From NCBI GenBank assembly GCA_029207755.1, contig JARCOQ010000006.1, forward strand, positions 31,516,522 to 31,580,521: 64,000 bases of DNA, read 5' to 3'. Every line of letters begins with the position of its first letter. Within the stretch, counting starts at the first letter, position 1. Positions 43,901 through 50,400 of this stretch are shown here, one piece after another. The position numbers and the translations under genes are program-made. Under the pieces are notes generated by a model. The model worked only from the letters and a program-made list of their open reading frames with translations, searched no databases and was not told the DNA's origin. The stretch is from Chamaea fasciata. Taxonomy: Eukaryota > Chordata > Aves > Passeriformes > Sylviidae.

Positions 43901-45500
43901 AATACAGTGCATTTAGTAATTGCACACCTCTTGTCATTTATCCACCTTATATCCTGCAATCTGCAGCCCTGGCCAGGTGTAGAAGCATGGCTCAGGGTTT
44001 GAATATTGCTTGAGTTTCCATCCTCTGATTTGATTCAAACCTCTCCCTCACTCTCAGAGATAGATGGCTTATCTGTGTAGGCACTGAAGAGCCCAGGGAG
44101 CTCCCCCAGCCACAGTGACATTGTGTGAGAGCTGCTGTCCTCGGTACCCTCGCTCGTGCTGTTACTGGCTTCTCAAAGCTTAAAGGCAGAACCACAGTGT
44201 TAGGTATTGACCATGGAAGGTTACAGGGCTAGCACATCTAGACTCCCCTTTAGAAATCCTCTGTTTGGTGACTGAACTATAAAATAATGCTAAAATGTAA
44301 AAAAAAAAAAACCTGTTTTTGAAGCAACTGGTTGAGGAGCCATCAGGCTTGCCTTTAAACCCAGTCTTAAGTGTCTCATGAGTTACCTTTCTAATGAAGG
44401 TTTTATTTGGTATAAATTCCTAACCCTCAAATCCACCAAGCAAAAAAAAGTCTTTTTCCCCTCTATTTGCAAGAAGTGTTTCTTCTTAATGTTTAAACCA
44501 GCTCCTTTACTTCAGCAAAAGTGCAAGGAACTCTTACTTCTTTTTAAAATGCATCATTTGTCCTATTTAAGGTTTCAGGCTCTATATAACTATACTCCTA
44601 GGAATGAAGATGAATTGGAGCTCAGAGAGGGAGATGTCATTGATGTGATGGAAAAATGTGATGATGGATGGTTTGTGGGTATGTTTTAATTTGGTTGCCT
44701 TCTTCTTTTTTTTCCCCCTGACCTGTGCTGCCCTCTTTGTGCAGTGTCTTTTTAACACCTTGATTTTGGGCATTTAGTGTAATAACTTGAACCTGGCTTT
44801 ATCAGGAGAAATCCCAACCAAAATCCAATGAAATTAGCAGGTGATTTTGCACTTTTGTTTTTTAAAAATGATAGATGCAAATTGACACATGCCTCTGGAT
44901 TGTTGTACAGCACTGCTATTATTTGTGACACAGAATGGACTGTGTATTATTTCTCTCTTTATAAAGGCCAGGGTACTTAAAACCTTCTCACATGAATACA
45001 TCAACAGCATTGACCACCTGTGAAACCCAAGTATTACTGAAAAAACAGAGATTTCACAACCAGACCTAGATACAGTGGCTTAATCATTTCATAAACCCTC
45101 ATGCACACAGCAGCTAACTTAATCATTTGACAAAACCTTAATATTTTAAAAATTCACATTATTTAGACTTTATGTTGTTGAAGTTAAATTATTTCTGTGT
45201 ACCAAGAATTTTAGCACAGCTTTTAATCAGGTCTAACAAATTAATCAAAGATGCCTCTTCATTTGCATTTTTCTTCCTGCAGTTACACTTTGTTAAACCT
45301 CACAAATAAACTTATATAGCATAAGGAACTGTAGATCATTCTGTTTGTGCAATATTAAACATAAAAATTTTAAGACCATGCTTACATAGTGATTTTCTGT
45401 TGGTATTCCCATCTTTCATCTATTGCTTCTAATTTCAGGAACCTCAAGAAGAACCAAATTCTTTGGTACTTTCCCTGGAAACTATGTCAAGAGGCTGTGA
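728..45500 (+). CDS. SORBS2: SORBS2 (ArgBP2/nArgBP2), 3' part of gene, 18 exons
   Basis: Adaptor protein of the SORBS family (SORBS1/CAP-ponsin, SORBS2, SORBS3/vinexin). It links Abl/Arg kinases, Cbl, vinculin, WAVE and dynamin-type partners to actin at Z-discs, stress fibres and, as nArgBP2, the postsynaptic side. The joined exons are 728-911, 4004-4118, 11288-11371, 13474-13530, 17254-17306, 17978-18165, 20402-21961, 24653-24744, 27192-27238, 28552-28666, 28761-28889, 30608-30811, 34051-34839, 35921-36142, 38162-38269, 41788-41837, 44572-44678 and 45439-45500. Every junction keeps the frame and uses GT/AG. The domain order is SoHo, Ser-rich linker, neural exon, SH3-1, SH3-2, linker, SH3-3, which matches the family exactly. 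The start codon and first exons are outside the window. Partners and locations are family knowledge; exon calls come from the sequence. Confidence 0.96.
912..4003 (+). other. SORBS2: SORBS2 intron, 3.1 kb
   Basis: AT-rich intron with no supported exon. A short degenerate tandem of TATTATCTAT-like units lies at about 1721-1768. Open frames here are short and have no family similarity that I recognise. Confidence 0.75.
4004..4118 (+). CDS. SORBS2: SORBS2 exon, SoHo domain core
   Basis: This exon encodes the core of the sorbin homology domain: [16 protein letters not shown], then [15 protein letters not shown], ending in EHERP. The acceptor is tttag at 3999-4003 and the donor gtaaga from 4119. 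It enters in phase 2 and leaves in phase 0. In SORBS1 the SoHo domain binds flotillin at lipid rafts; that role is family knowledge and is not proven for this protein. Because the exon ends in phase 0 it can join either the exon at 11288 or the one at 17254, so the two exons between can be skipped in frame. Confidence 0.96.
4528..4670 (+). mobile_element. CR1 LINE 3' end remnant
   Basis: The stretch reads like a decayed CR1 3' end in + orientation: a tactggccaaggttgccca block, then ccctgagcaacctgat, then ggttgggctagatgacctc, ending near a ctctgtgatttgag tail. The divergence suggests an old copy. It has no coding capacity. CR1 is the main bird LINE and its presence supports an avian or reptilian source. 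Confidence 0.8.
7744..7783. repeat. 20-bp tandem duplication
   Basis: Two head-to-tail copies of attttctttagaacatgcac (7744-7763 and 7764-7783), differing at one base (a/g). It looks like a recent local duplication inside the intron. Confidence 0.9.
7932..8009 (+). repeat. purine tract: A39 then (GA)10
   Basis: A run of 78 purines: a short A/G lead, about 39 A at 7942-7980, then GA dinucleotides to about 8000 and an A/G tail. It is likely polymorphic and may be partly a sequencing or assembly artefact in length. Confidence 0.9.
11288..11371 (+). CDS. SORBS2: SORBS2 28-codon exon, [15 protein letters not shown] block
   Basis: The exon is phase 0 on both sides (acceptor ctccag at 11282-11287, donor gtaagt from 11372). 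It translates to [17 protein letters not shown] followed by [11 protein letters not shown]. The same block occurs in SORBS1 after its SoHo domain and is one of the strongest family signatures outside the SH3 domains. With the next exon it forms a 141-nt in-frame unit that could be included or skipped together, as happens in mammalian transcripts to my knowledge. Confidence 0.93.
11372..13473 (+). other. SORBS2: SORBS2 intron, 2.1 kb
   Basis: AT-rich intron between the two ELEFG-PPKK exons. It contains a perfect 13-bp hairpin at 12200-12230. A 130-codon open frame at 11797-12189 has no recognisable similarity and I treat it as chance. Confidence 0.75.
12200..12230. repeat. perfect inverted repeat, 13-bp arms, 5-nt loop
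   Basis: The arm ctgttttaccatt (12200-12212) is exactly complementary to aatggtaaaacag (12218-12230) around the loop tttac. It is too short for a microRNA precursor. Confidence 0.9.
13474..13530 (+). CDS. SORBS2: SORBS2 19-codon exon, [11 protein letters not shown]
   Basis: This small exon of 57 nt is phase 0 at both ends (acceptor gcag at 13470-13473, donor gtaaat from 13531). It encodes [19 protein letters not shown]. The start continues the LEFG-x-P-PPKK motif shared with SORBS1, so it belongs functionally with the preceding exon. It is too short for most gene finders; the call rests on family similarity and phase. Confidence 0.9.
13531..17253 (+). other. SORBS2: SORBS2 intron, 3.7 kb
   Basis: Mostly AT-rich. 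The stretch 15360-15960 is noticeably richer in GC and lacks stops over several overlapping frames on both strands, but I recognise no protein in it. No exon is supported. Confidence 0.7.
17254..17306 (+). CDS. SORBS2: SORBS2 exon, ASLY linker
   Basis: The exon has 17 codons plus two bases, between acceptor tcacag (17248-17253) and donor gtaaga (from 17307). It translates to [17 protein letters not shown], aligning with the human block that starts ASLYQSS and continues RSLERP. The last AG joins the first T of the next exon to make Ser. It has diverged more than the flanking exons, as expected in a disordered linker. It can follow either the SoHo exon or the exon at 13474 without a frame change. 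Confidence 0.9.
17307..17977 (+). other. SORBS2: SORBS2 intron, 0.7 kb
   Basis: Short intron; nothing beyond splice signals was seen. The acceptor is preceded by a cgctttttttctgcag tract. Confidence 0.8.
17978..18165 (+). CDS. SORBS2: SORBS2 exon, RKRRKSEPA Ser-rich linker
   Basis: The acceptor is ctgcag at 17972-17977 and the donor gtaaga from 18166. The translation begins [17 protein letters not shown] and ends in a Ser/Pro stretch, [13 protein letters not shown]. The basic RKRRKSEP motif is a conserved SORBS2 landmark and a likely phosphorylation or 14-3-3-type site (inference). The exon leaves in phase 1, which is the entry phase of both the 1,560-nt neural exon and the exon at 24653, so the neural exon can be skipped cleanly. 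Confidence 0.94.
18166..20401 (+). other. SORBS2: SORBS2 intron before neural exon, 2.2 kb
   Basis: Holds a 37-bp tandem duplication (18626-18699) and one TGCATG motif at 19237-19242, about 1.16 kb upstream of the neural exon. The last 60 bases have a pyrimidine stretch (tgtctcttttttacc) displaced about 20 nt from the AG, with tgctgct in between. Confidence 0.75.
18626..18699. repeat. 37-bp tandem duplication
   Basis: Copies at 18626-18662 and 18663-18699 both begin cagttatc-ggacctaat and end in cca, with a handful of mismatches concentrated in the second half. The unit is not a known transposon to me. Confidence 0.85.
20402..21961 (+). CDS. SORBS2: SORBS2 neural (nArgBP2) large exon, 520 codons
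   Basis: This is the long exon that turns ArgBP2 into nArgBP2, the neural form that binds SAPAP at the postsynaptic density (family knowledge). It is 1,560 nt, phase 1 in and out, so optional in frame. Recognisable blocks are [12 protein letters not shown] near the start, [40 protein letters not shown], an acidic [15 protein letters not shown] segment, a 10-His tract at 21391-21420, a C2H2-like motif at 21439-21507, [15 protein letters not shown], and [20 protein letters not shown]. The acceptor (cag-like aaag at 20398-20401) has a poor pyrimidine tract next to it, and the donor is GTGGAT at 21962, both weak and suited to regulation. Without splicing, the frame runs 11 more codons to a stop at 21994-21996. 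Confidence 0.94.
21391..21420 (+). repeat. SORBS2: polyhistidine tract (10 CAY codons) in nArgBP2 exon
   Basis: Ten consecutive His codons, mixed CAT and CAC, lie between a Ser/Phe-rich acidic segment and the C2H2-like motif. The mixed codons argue that the tract is kept by selection at the protein level and is not a fresh pure-repeat expansion. Human SORBS2 has a similar run. Histidine runs in other proteins can direct them to nuclear speckles or bind metal; whether this one does is not shown here. Confidence 0.9.
21962..24652 (+). other. SORBS2: SORBS2 intron after neural exon, 2.7 kb
   Basis: It starts with the weak donor GTGGAT. The first 35 nt keep the exon's frame open to a TGA at 21994-21996, allowing an intron-retained end. 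No other exon was found. Confidence 0.75.
24653..24744 (+). CDS. SORBS2: SORBS2 exon before SH3-1, [10 protein letters not shown]
   Basis: The exon is 92 nt, phase 1 in and phase 0 out, with acceptor ttttcag at 24646-24652 and donor gtagtg from 24745. The first TA joins a preceding G to make Val, then [16 protein letters not shown] and [14 protein letters not shown] follow, matching the human DRESPRSYSS...RERRGT block. A second AG at 24654-24655 could act as an alternative acceptor but would break the frame. The exon joins the neural exon or, when that is skipped, the exon ending at 18165. Confidence 0.92.
24745..27191 (+). other. SORBS2: SORBS2 intron, 2.4 kb
   Basis: AT-rich. A short TG/TA microsatellite lies at about 26755-26774. 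Nothing else was recognised. Confidence 0.75.
27192..27238 (+). CDS. SORBS2: SORBS2 exon, start of SH3-1
   Basis: The exon is 47 nt (15 codons plus two bases) with acceptor ttttcag (27185-27191) and donor gtaagta from 27239. It encodes [20 protein letters not shown] is the ALYDY-type first strand and RT-loop start of an SH3 domain. SH3-1 and SH3-2 of this family bind the vinculin proline-rich hinge and other PxxP ligands. Confidence 0.95.
27239..28551 (+). other. SORBS2: SORBS2 intron within SH3-1, 1.3 kb
   Basis: No exon. A stretch near 27640-27725 ending gggaaccactgatttagg has the look of an old DNA-transposon or other dispersed repeat, but I cannot classify it. TGCATG motifs occur at 28256 and 28349. 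Confidence 0.7.
28552..28666 (+). CDS. SORBS2: SORBS2 exon, remainder of SH3-1
   Basis: The first A completes Lys from the previous exon, then 38 codons complete SH3-1: [38 protein letters not shown]. The SH3 ligand-groove residues are present: the acidic n-Src region, the Trp of QNWYEG, and the Pro and Tyr of IFPISYV. The donor gtttgt from 28667 is weaker than the consensus, and the following intron is only 94 nt, the shortest in the window. Confidence 0.96.
28761..28889 (+). CDS. SORBS2: SORBS2 exon, inter-SH3 proline linker and start of SH3-2
   Basis: The exon has 43 codons, phase 0 both sides (acceptor ccttag at 28755-28760, donor gtacag from 28890). It begins [18 protein letters not shown], the short proline linker between SH3-1 and SH3-2, then [20 protein letters not shown], the first half of SH3-2, with AKYNF replacing the usual ALYDY. 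The linker is short enough to keep SH3-1 and SH3-2 as a tandem pair, as in the other SORBS proteins. Confidence 0.96.
28890..30607 (+). other. SORBS2: SORBS2 intron within SH3-2, 1.7 kb
   Basis: AT-rich intron. An 87-codon open frame at 29570-29833 and its opposite-strand partner have low-complexity composition and no recognisable similarity. Nothing else was seen. Confidence 0.75.
30608..30811 (+). CDS. SORBS2: SORBS2 exon, end of SH3-2 and start of SH3-3 linker
   Basis: The exon is 68 codons, phase 0 in and out (acceptor tttcag at 30602-30607, donor gtaagg from 30812). [20 protein letters not shown] and [14 protein letters not shown] complete SH3-2 with its Trp, Pro and Tyr groove residues. 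The rest, [17 protein letters not shown] and QHLSSTK, is the conserved linker start. In the compact form it joins directly to the exon at 41788 (PQRPV), giving the STK-PQRP junction known from mammals. Confidence 0.96.
30812..34050 (+). other. SORBS2: SORBS2 intron, 3.2 kb
   Basis: Intron before the 263-codon cassette exon. No exon, RNA gene or repeat was recognised. Confidence 0.75.
34051..34839 (+). CDS. SORBS2: SORBS2 large cassette exon in SH3-2/SH3-3 linker, 263 codons
   Basis: An uninterrupted 789-nt frame lies between acceptor ttttgaag (34043-34050) and donor gtattt (from 34840), phase 0 at both ends, so its inclusion keeps the SORBS2 frame. The protein is Ser/Thr/Pro-rich at first ([16 protein letters not shown], a Pro/Ser stretch at [11 protein letters not shown]) and acidic later ([46 protein letters not shown]). 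I see no folded domain; it looks disordered. SORBS1 has a large Ser/Pro-rich insert at the equivalent place. An open frame of this length in 40% GC DNA, with matching splice phases, supports a real exon. The donor is suboptimal. Tissue of use is unknown. Confidence 0.8.
34840..35920 (+). other. SORBS2: SORBS2 intron with CR1 copy, 1.1 kb
   Basis: Separates the large cassette exon from the 74-codon candidate. It contains the CR1 3' end at about 34985-35080. Confidence 0.65.
34985..35080 (+). mobile_element. CR1 LINE 3' end
   Basis: In + orientation: ttggcagggaggttggaact, then agatgatctttaaggtccct, then cccacccaaaccattctatg, ending with the 8-bp-type tail attctatgagtctatgatt. This is the diagnostic bird CR1 3' terminus, less decayed than the copy at 4528. 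It is truncated at the 5' side as is usual and has no coding capacity. Confidence 0.92.
35921..36142 (+). CDS. SORBS2: SORBS2 candidate cassette exon, 74 codons
   Basis: A possible second linker exon, phase 0 at both ends: acceptor gcacag (35915-35920), donor gtaact (from 36143). It encodes a Ser/Pro/Leu-rich stretch containing [20 protein letters not shown] and [19 protein letters not shown], which resembles the disordered linker of SORBS1. The acceptor has a weak pyrimidine tract, and the other nearby AGs (35907, 35933) give the wrong phase. The 3' half looks more protein-like than the 5' half, so the true start may differ. Transcript data are needed to accept it. Confidence 0.5.
36532..36780 (+). 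pseudogene. possible decayed SORBS2 linker exon
   Basis: After an AG at 36530-36531 one frame reads [20 protein letters not shown] and on to [13 protein letters not shown], then TAG at 36667-36669. It stays protein-like and polar across TGA (36694-36696) to [19 protein letters not shown] and TAG (36757-36759). The composition and placement among phase-0 linker exons suggest a lost exon. No good donor is present before the first stop. Chance is a real alternative. Confidence 0.25.
37264..37309. repeat. TG/TA microsatellite
   Basis: A (TG)n stretch running into (TA)n with one interruption. Likely variable in length. Confidence 0.9.
38162..38269 (+). CDS. SORBS2: SORBS2 36-codon cassette exon, KPPRSPV
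   Basis: The exon is 108 nt, phase 0 both sides, with a good acceptor (gttcttctag ending 38161) and donor gtatgg from 38270. It encodes [36 protein letters not shown]: a basic Ser/Pro segment with likely phosphosites and PxxP character. The size, phase and flanking TGCATG motifs (one 82 nt upstream, several downstream) fit a regulated muscle/brain cassette exon. The translation looks conserved in type, though I cannot recall the exact mammalian counterpart. Confidence 0.75.
38270..41787 (+). other. SORBS2: SORBS2 intron with TGCATG cluster, 3.5 kb
   Basis: The first 1.3 kb holds six TGCATG motifs (separate entry). A 104-codon open frame at 40701-41015, preceded by a good pyrimidine tract, has no family similarity and no clear donor, so I do not call it an exon. 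Confidence 0.7.
38493..39549 (+). promoter_or_regulatory. cluster of six TGCATG (RBFOX) motifs downstream of cassette exon
   Basis: TGCATG starts at 38493, 38658, 38869, 39170, 39493 and 39544, that is 224 to 1,275 nt after the 108-nt exon. One more lies upstream at 38075, and one at 41961 after the following exon. Elsewhere on this strand I find roughly one per several kb. RBFOX proteins bind UGCAUG; downstream sites usually promote inclusion in muscle and neurons. The binding itself is inferred. Confidence 0.6.
41788..41837 (+). CDS. SORBS2: SORBS2 exon, PQRPV linker before SH3-3
   Basis: The exon is 50 nt (16 codons plus two bases): [16 protein letters not shown], matching the human linker PQRPVFTHENIQGGGEP. 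The acceptor is atttcag (41781-41787) and the donor gtaagt from 41838. A run of seven G at 41827-41833 sits within four bases of the exon end and codes two of the three glycines. The trailing CC joins G of the next exon to make Pro. Confidence 0.95.
41838..44571 (+). other. SORBS2: SORBS2 intron, 2.7 kb
   Basis: No exon seen. A TGCATG at 41961-41966 lies 124 nt after the PQRPV exon. Confidence 0.75.
44572..44678 (+). CDS. SORBS2: SORBS2 exon, first part of SH3-3
   Basis: One G completes Pro, then 35 codons [35 protein letters not shown], then G starts a Gly codon. This is the most conserved sequence in the family; ALYNY, the acidic RT loop (NEDELEL) and the Trp of DDGWFV are all present. The acceptor is ttaag (44567-44571) and the donor gtatgt from 44679. 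SH3-3 is the domain that binds Sos, Abl/Arg-type and dynamin-type ligands in this family. Confidence 0.97.
44679..45438 (+). other. SORBS2: SORBS2 last intron, 0.8 kb
   Basis: Intron inside SH3-3; nothing beyond splice signals recognised. Confidence 0.8.
45439..45500 (+). CDS. SORBS2: SORBS2 last coding exon, end of SH3-3 and stop
   Basis: After acceptor atttcag (45432-45438) the codons [19 protein letters not shown] complete SH3-3, followed by TGA at 45498-45500. GTFPGNYV supplies the Pro and Tyr of the ligand groove, and the VKRL end matches the human C-terminus. A second strong acceptor lies 160 nt downstream inside the same exon (see the separate entry). Confidence 0.97.
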
Positions 45501-45599
45501 AATTTTATTTTCTACTTATTTATGCTGCATCTCTGCAACACATCTGCATAAAGCTGCTAGAAAACATGCTACGCTGGCCTTCTGTTTTCTTGCTTGCAG

Positions 45600-45685
45600 T
45601 CTCAAATAGAGGCCATCTAGTTCATCCTCATCCCATCCACCCGCCAAACCGTTCCAGCAGTGTTACAGCAACGACCACAGTGTGA
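45600..45685 (+). CDS. SORBS2: possible alternative SORBS2 C-terminus
   Basis: The acceptor cttctgttttcttgcttgcag ends at 45599 and is better than that of the annotated last exon. Joined to the exon ending at 44678 (phase 1), the frame reads V-SNRGHLVHPHPIHPPNR and then SSSVTATTTV, with TGA at 45683-45685. Only one of the three frames after this acceptor is open, and it is the one that fits. The product would lose the last strands of SH3-3 and end in T-T-V, a class I PDZ-ligand pattern. This is a prediction; it may simply be 3' UTR. Confidence 0.3.
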
Positions 45686-47453
45686 ATAACTAAGCTTTTC
45701 TGAGACAAGAGGAATCATTTCAAGATTGAAATACTCCCTGCTTTAAAGTTTTTTTTTCATGTGAAACACTACAGGAAAAGCCTGATCACAGGTACACAGA
45801 TGAGTTGCCATGGGGGGTGGGGGGAAAAGGGGGAAAAAAATTATTCTTGGTTTGAACATTTGTGGTACTACCATGAAGCCTGGTGGGATTTTTACAGCAT
45901 GCATGTAATTCAGAGGAAAGTTGCTGTTTACTATTTTTTAAAAAATTGATTTTACACATTCTTATTAGCTTGGCAGCATTTGTTGCTTCCACATTGCTGT
46001 GTCACAGGTTTGCCTATTGTACTGGTTTACAATGTATGACAAACTTTAATATAGATTTTTTTTGCCTGCACTTGTATGCTGTAACAAATGCACAGTGATT
46101 GTAAAATCTCAAGCAAGCAAGGTGAAAAATGGAAGAACCGCAAGCATTCTGAACGGGTGCAATGGTATTGGCTAAATCTTTTTTCTTTTTTTTTCCCTAA
46201 TGAAAAACTGTAGTGAACCTGTAGTGTTTTCTGTTAAAAGGTAAGAAGTGCAAAAGACACAAAGACTTGGGAAAGAGGATTTAAGGAAGAGCAAGACAAT
46301 GCTTGCTATAAGCATAGACAATAATAACCTGCTATTGATGTCTGATATTAAATGGTTGTAATCAAAATGTGGTAATAGTAAGCAACATGAAGTGTAAGAG
46401 GTTAGTGTTTTTACTTACCAGGAAATTAAAGAAGCAGGAAAGTAAACAGTGTTAGTGCAAAGGGTTGTTGGGTTTTGGTTTTTTTCTTTCCTAACATAGC
46501 CACCTGAAAAATATTCACAAGCATCATGTACTGATTTATTTCACTATATATGTGTATGTATGTTAATGAAACCCAAGTTACACATTCTTTTTAGGAATTT
46601 AGACAGAAAAAAAGTCACAAGTATTAAAACCAATATATTTTAGAGGTGTTGGGTTTTGGGTTTTTGTCTGAATGAACAAGTGTTTGAAAACATACATTTT
46701 CCATAAGCAAAGGTAAGCATAAATAGCAAATGAAATTAATGCACAGAATGATAATGACTATGGCTTTATAAAAATAAAAATTTGGATTTGGTTTCTTTGG
46801 CACCTTATAGATGGCAAAAGCTTCTGTTGCGTTTTTCATGGGTAAAGGATCAAAATTATCAAAATGTATGTAGTTCTCTGTAGCATTTTGTACATAATTT
46901 TGCTTTTTTGTACAGAGCCATTTGGTTGTTGATTTTTAAAAAATTAAGTTTCTTTTTTGCCCTCTTCACATACAGAACATTTCAATGCATTTTTCTTTTC
47001 TTGCTCTGTTTACCATAAGCACATCTTGATAGTGCAATTCTGTAAGATAGCATTTTACGCAAAATTTTATTAATTAAAATATGGTTTACCAGCCAAATCT
47101 AAATGTACATATGTCTTTATTACTGAGAAAGGTCATTAAGGCAAAGGTAAAGAAACATCTTTGTGCAGCATACCTTTATTATTGCAGATTTCATGGCAAA
47201 AGCTTTATATTCAAAGGCTTTCAATTTTAAACTAGATCTGCATGCAGCTTTGCTGTGAGATTAATACTATCTTTGATGCCATTTATGATTGAGGACTTAA
47301 ATATCTGTTGCCTGTGATATTTAAAAAGTACTGTTTCTACTCTGTATCTGATTTTAGAAAAATACAGGTTTTTCATACCTGGCTTTCAGGTAACTGACTT
47401 TGAATTCCTACAAGCAAAAGGTCTCTGTGGTTTTTTTTCTTGAATAGACTTCT

Positions 47454-47459
47454 AATAAA
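47454..47459 (+). promoter_or_regulatory. SORBS2: AATAAA polyadenylation signal, likely SORBS2
   Basis: Canonical hexamer about 1.95 kb after the stop codon. Alternatives are AATAAA at 46773 and 48287. The choice is inference. Confidence 0.45.
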
Positions 47460-50400
47460 TTTTGCTTGGAGTACAAAACTGTTTCCCCCATCATTTCTCC
47501 AAATACAAGTAACTTACCACTTAAGTATTACAAAGTGCTTAACTCTTCAAGATTATATGCAAATAGTTACACCTTGTACTTACACACACCCACATCAAGC
47601 CTACACCAGTTATATATATGGGCCACGAGCGTTGCCCACAGCTCTCACTTGGTCCCCTTCTGTGTCATCCCTGAAACACCTGAATGCAAAAGCAACATTA
47701 TGGACTTTCTGCATAGAGTGTGCCAATTTGAGATGATTCTTCTCTTGCCAAAACCACCCTTCACACAGAAACACAAAGGTAAAACACACAACGTGTAAAC
47801 CCTTCATACATGCCAAAAGTTCCTACATCCTAATCCTTCAACAAAAGCAAAACAAGAACTCCCATGTTAAACGACAGCGTAGGAACAAGAATTAAGGAAA
47901 ACACTGGGTGTTGGGGAACATTTTACACTTGGGACATTTCTACCTGTCAAGTAACAACTGTCAAAAAAAAGAAACCTGCAAGAAGAAGCAAAGCAGGTTC
48001 CAGGTTTTGAGCAGGATGTTGTGTTTGGTTTTTCATGGAATATTTTTTTCACTGCCTGGTAGCACAGATACTGCTGGCACCTCAAAGGAGCTCTTTGATC
48101 CTTCTTCACCATGCCACACTGGCCATTCCTGCCAGGCTGCTTCTTCCCTAATGCTGTGTATGGTGTGTTTCTATCACTAAAGCAACCTGCATTTGGACAG
48201 GAATAATCCTTTTCCTCAAGTTTGACTTACGCTGTTTCATCTTCACAATTGCTGGGCTGGAAAATGCAAACCCACCAACATCTCTAAATAAATTATAAAT
48301 ATGTAGCTGAAAGTGATATCTGTCAACAGGGAGGTTACGACCAGGGACTGCTGTTAAAACTTCAGCAGAAACTCCTTTGTCAATATAAGCAGTGGGAATG
48401 CTTTCAGTCTGGACAAGGCCTAATTTTAGTCAGTATGACTGAAGTGACTGTTCCCTTCCTCTGCTAATTTAGTTTAAACCCACCACATGCATCCCTTCTC
48501 ACAGCCCAATAACCATATGCGGTTTCCCCTTTCTGTCTGCTGGGTGACCCAGTGTGGGATTCAGGACATCACTGAAGTACTGCTTTATGCCAAATACCTG
48601 TGAGAACTGTCAGAAACAGTACTGTACTTTAATAGTCTTCTATAAAAACTAGCCTAATAACACCAGCTGGTTAGTATAGTCTCACTAATATAAAGAAATG
48701 CTAGATAGTTAAGCGTCTGAGTGGTTAAGGGGTGAAACAATCCTCTGCTAATTGCAAAGTGAATGAAAAAAGGGAAAATATTTGCCGTTGTAATGAGAAT
48801 AACAAGCCATTGACACTGCAGGAGAAGATATTAGTCTTAATGTTTTAGTCAAAAAGTAGAGGATATTTAAGTATATCCAGGTAACATATTCAATTCTGCT
48901 AAGTCTTCTGAAATCCCAACTATAATATTTAAATAAGGAACAAACTAAAGGATTTTTTGAGTTTCCTTGGATAGACCGTTAGAAAACCACGACGGACACC
49001 CCACACAAGTAGGTGGTGTTCTGTCCTAAAATCCAGAGCAAGAGAGATCTGGGAAATTAGAGGCCAGCCAGTTTAATATCTAGGAAAAGATGAGAACAGA
49101 TCAATTAAGAGCCTCAGATATTCACTGATTCATCTAGAAAATTATGTATAAAACCAAATTCCTTTCCTCTTGTCAGCATATGTAGCATGCTTCTTGATTT
49201 CTGCTAGGATTTGCTTTTAATGCTATGAGTTGGCAGCTGAATTTGCAGACTAAGTCAGTGCCAGTGCAATAAAATCAAGTCTGTTGCACAGTTGCACCAC
49301 ATTACAGACAAAAAGGTAACATAACCACAGCATCCCTAAAAACCAGTTGATCTCAGTCCCTACCCTGCAGTGAGTATATTTGCTGTCGAGGCAAAGGCTT
49401 CCTAAAACAAGAAAGCCCATAACATACCAACAAGCCAGGGAGACTAATGCATAAGCAGTTCAGGGCAGTGATCTATATCCCAAACTAAGAAAAAGGGTCA
49501 CTCTAGCAGGTCTCACATTCTGTCACCCGTGCCAAAGCAAAGCATGGTGTCATTCTGCAATGCCTGGTATTTACTAGCTGCCTTTTAAATGCTGATATAC
49601 AGAACCCGGACAGGAACACGAGGTGCTTCCTCTGCATTTGAAAAAGCAGTGCATGAGCCCATGGGAAGCTGGAAATATGAAGTCAGTAGCTCTAGAAAGA
49701 CCTTGGGTCATTGCTAATTATAGTCCCTTACAGCATTAATAGTTAGAGGGTGAAACCCTGCCTTTACTCCTGTTAACAGCAAACTCCTTTGAAGTCAACA
49801 GATCCCATAGTATTGGTAATAATTTCTGTGTTAACATGAAACTAAAATTGCACAAGAAAGAAACACTAGAACAACTGAATGTCCAGTTTGGGTTGGTTTT
49901 ATTATATTGAAAAGTACAAGTGCACACAGAGACCAGAATCCACTTCTTTAACTGTTCTCCCAACACAGCAGAGCAGATAGTTCCCTTTTATAGTACTTAA
50001 CTGACAAGTTAGCTTTAAAAAAAATTCTTTTTTTCATCGGAACCCCTTGTTACAACCAGCAAATACCAATCAGACCAATATCTGAATCCATCTATTTCAC
50101 AGGGCAGGGAACTGCCAGACCAACACAATGGAAATTGGTACCTTACCCATATACAGTACATAGGGATGCTGAATTTAACAAGACTTTCTTCTGCAACTCT
50201 ATCGATAATCAGTCAAAATCATGCCATTTACTTGACTGGATTCAAAAATTGCCATTTTACTTTTAAACTGCCTTTAAGTGCAAGATAGTTAAGTTCCCAA
50301 GTCCTAGCTAAAGATTACCCAATAGAATCTATTGTTCTCATCTACATAGTGAAGTCACATTCTTTTGAAAATTAAAAATATTTTTACACATATCTAGGCA

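Larger units (their letters stand above)
45501..47480 (+). other. SORBS2: probable SORBS2 3' UTR
   Basis: From the stop to about 47,480 the DNA is AT-rich with long T runs and no convincing coding frame, as expected of a long 3' UTR. Polyadenylation hexamers AATAAA occur at 46773-46778 and 47454-47459, with another at 48287-48292. I take the middle one as the most likely main end, without transcript evidence. Two Pumilio-type TGTACATA motifs lie at 46889-46896 and 47104-47111. Confidence 0.6.
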
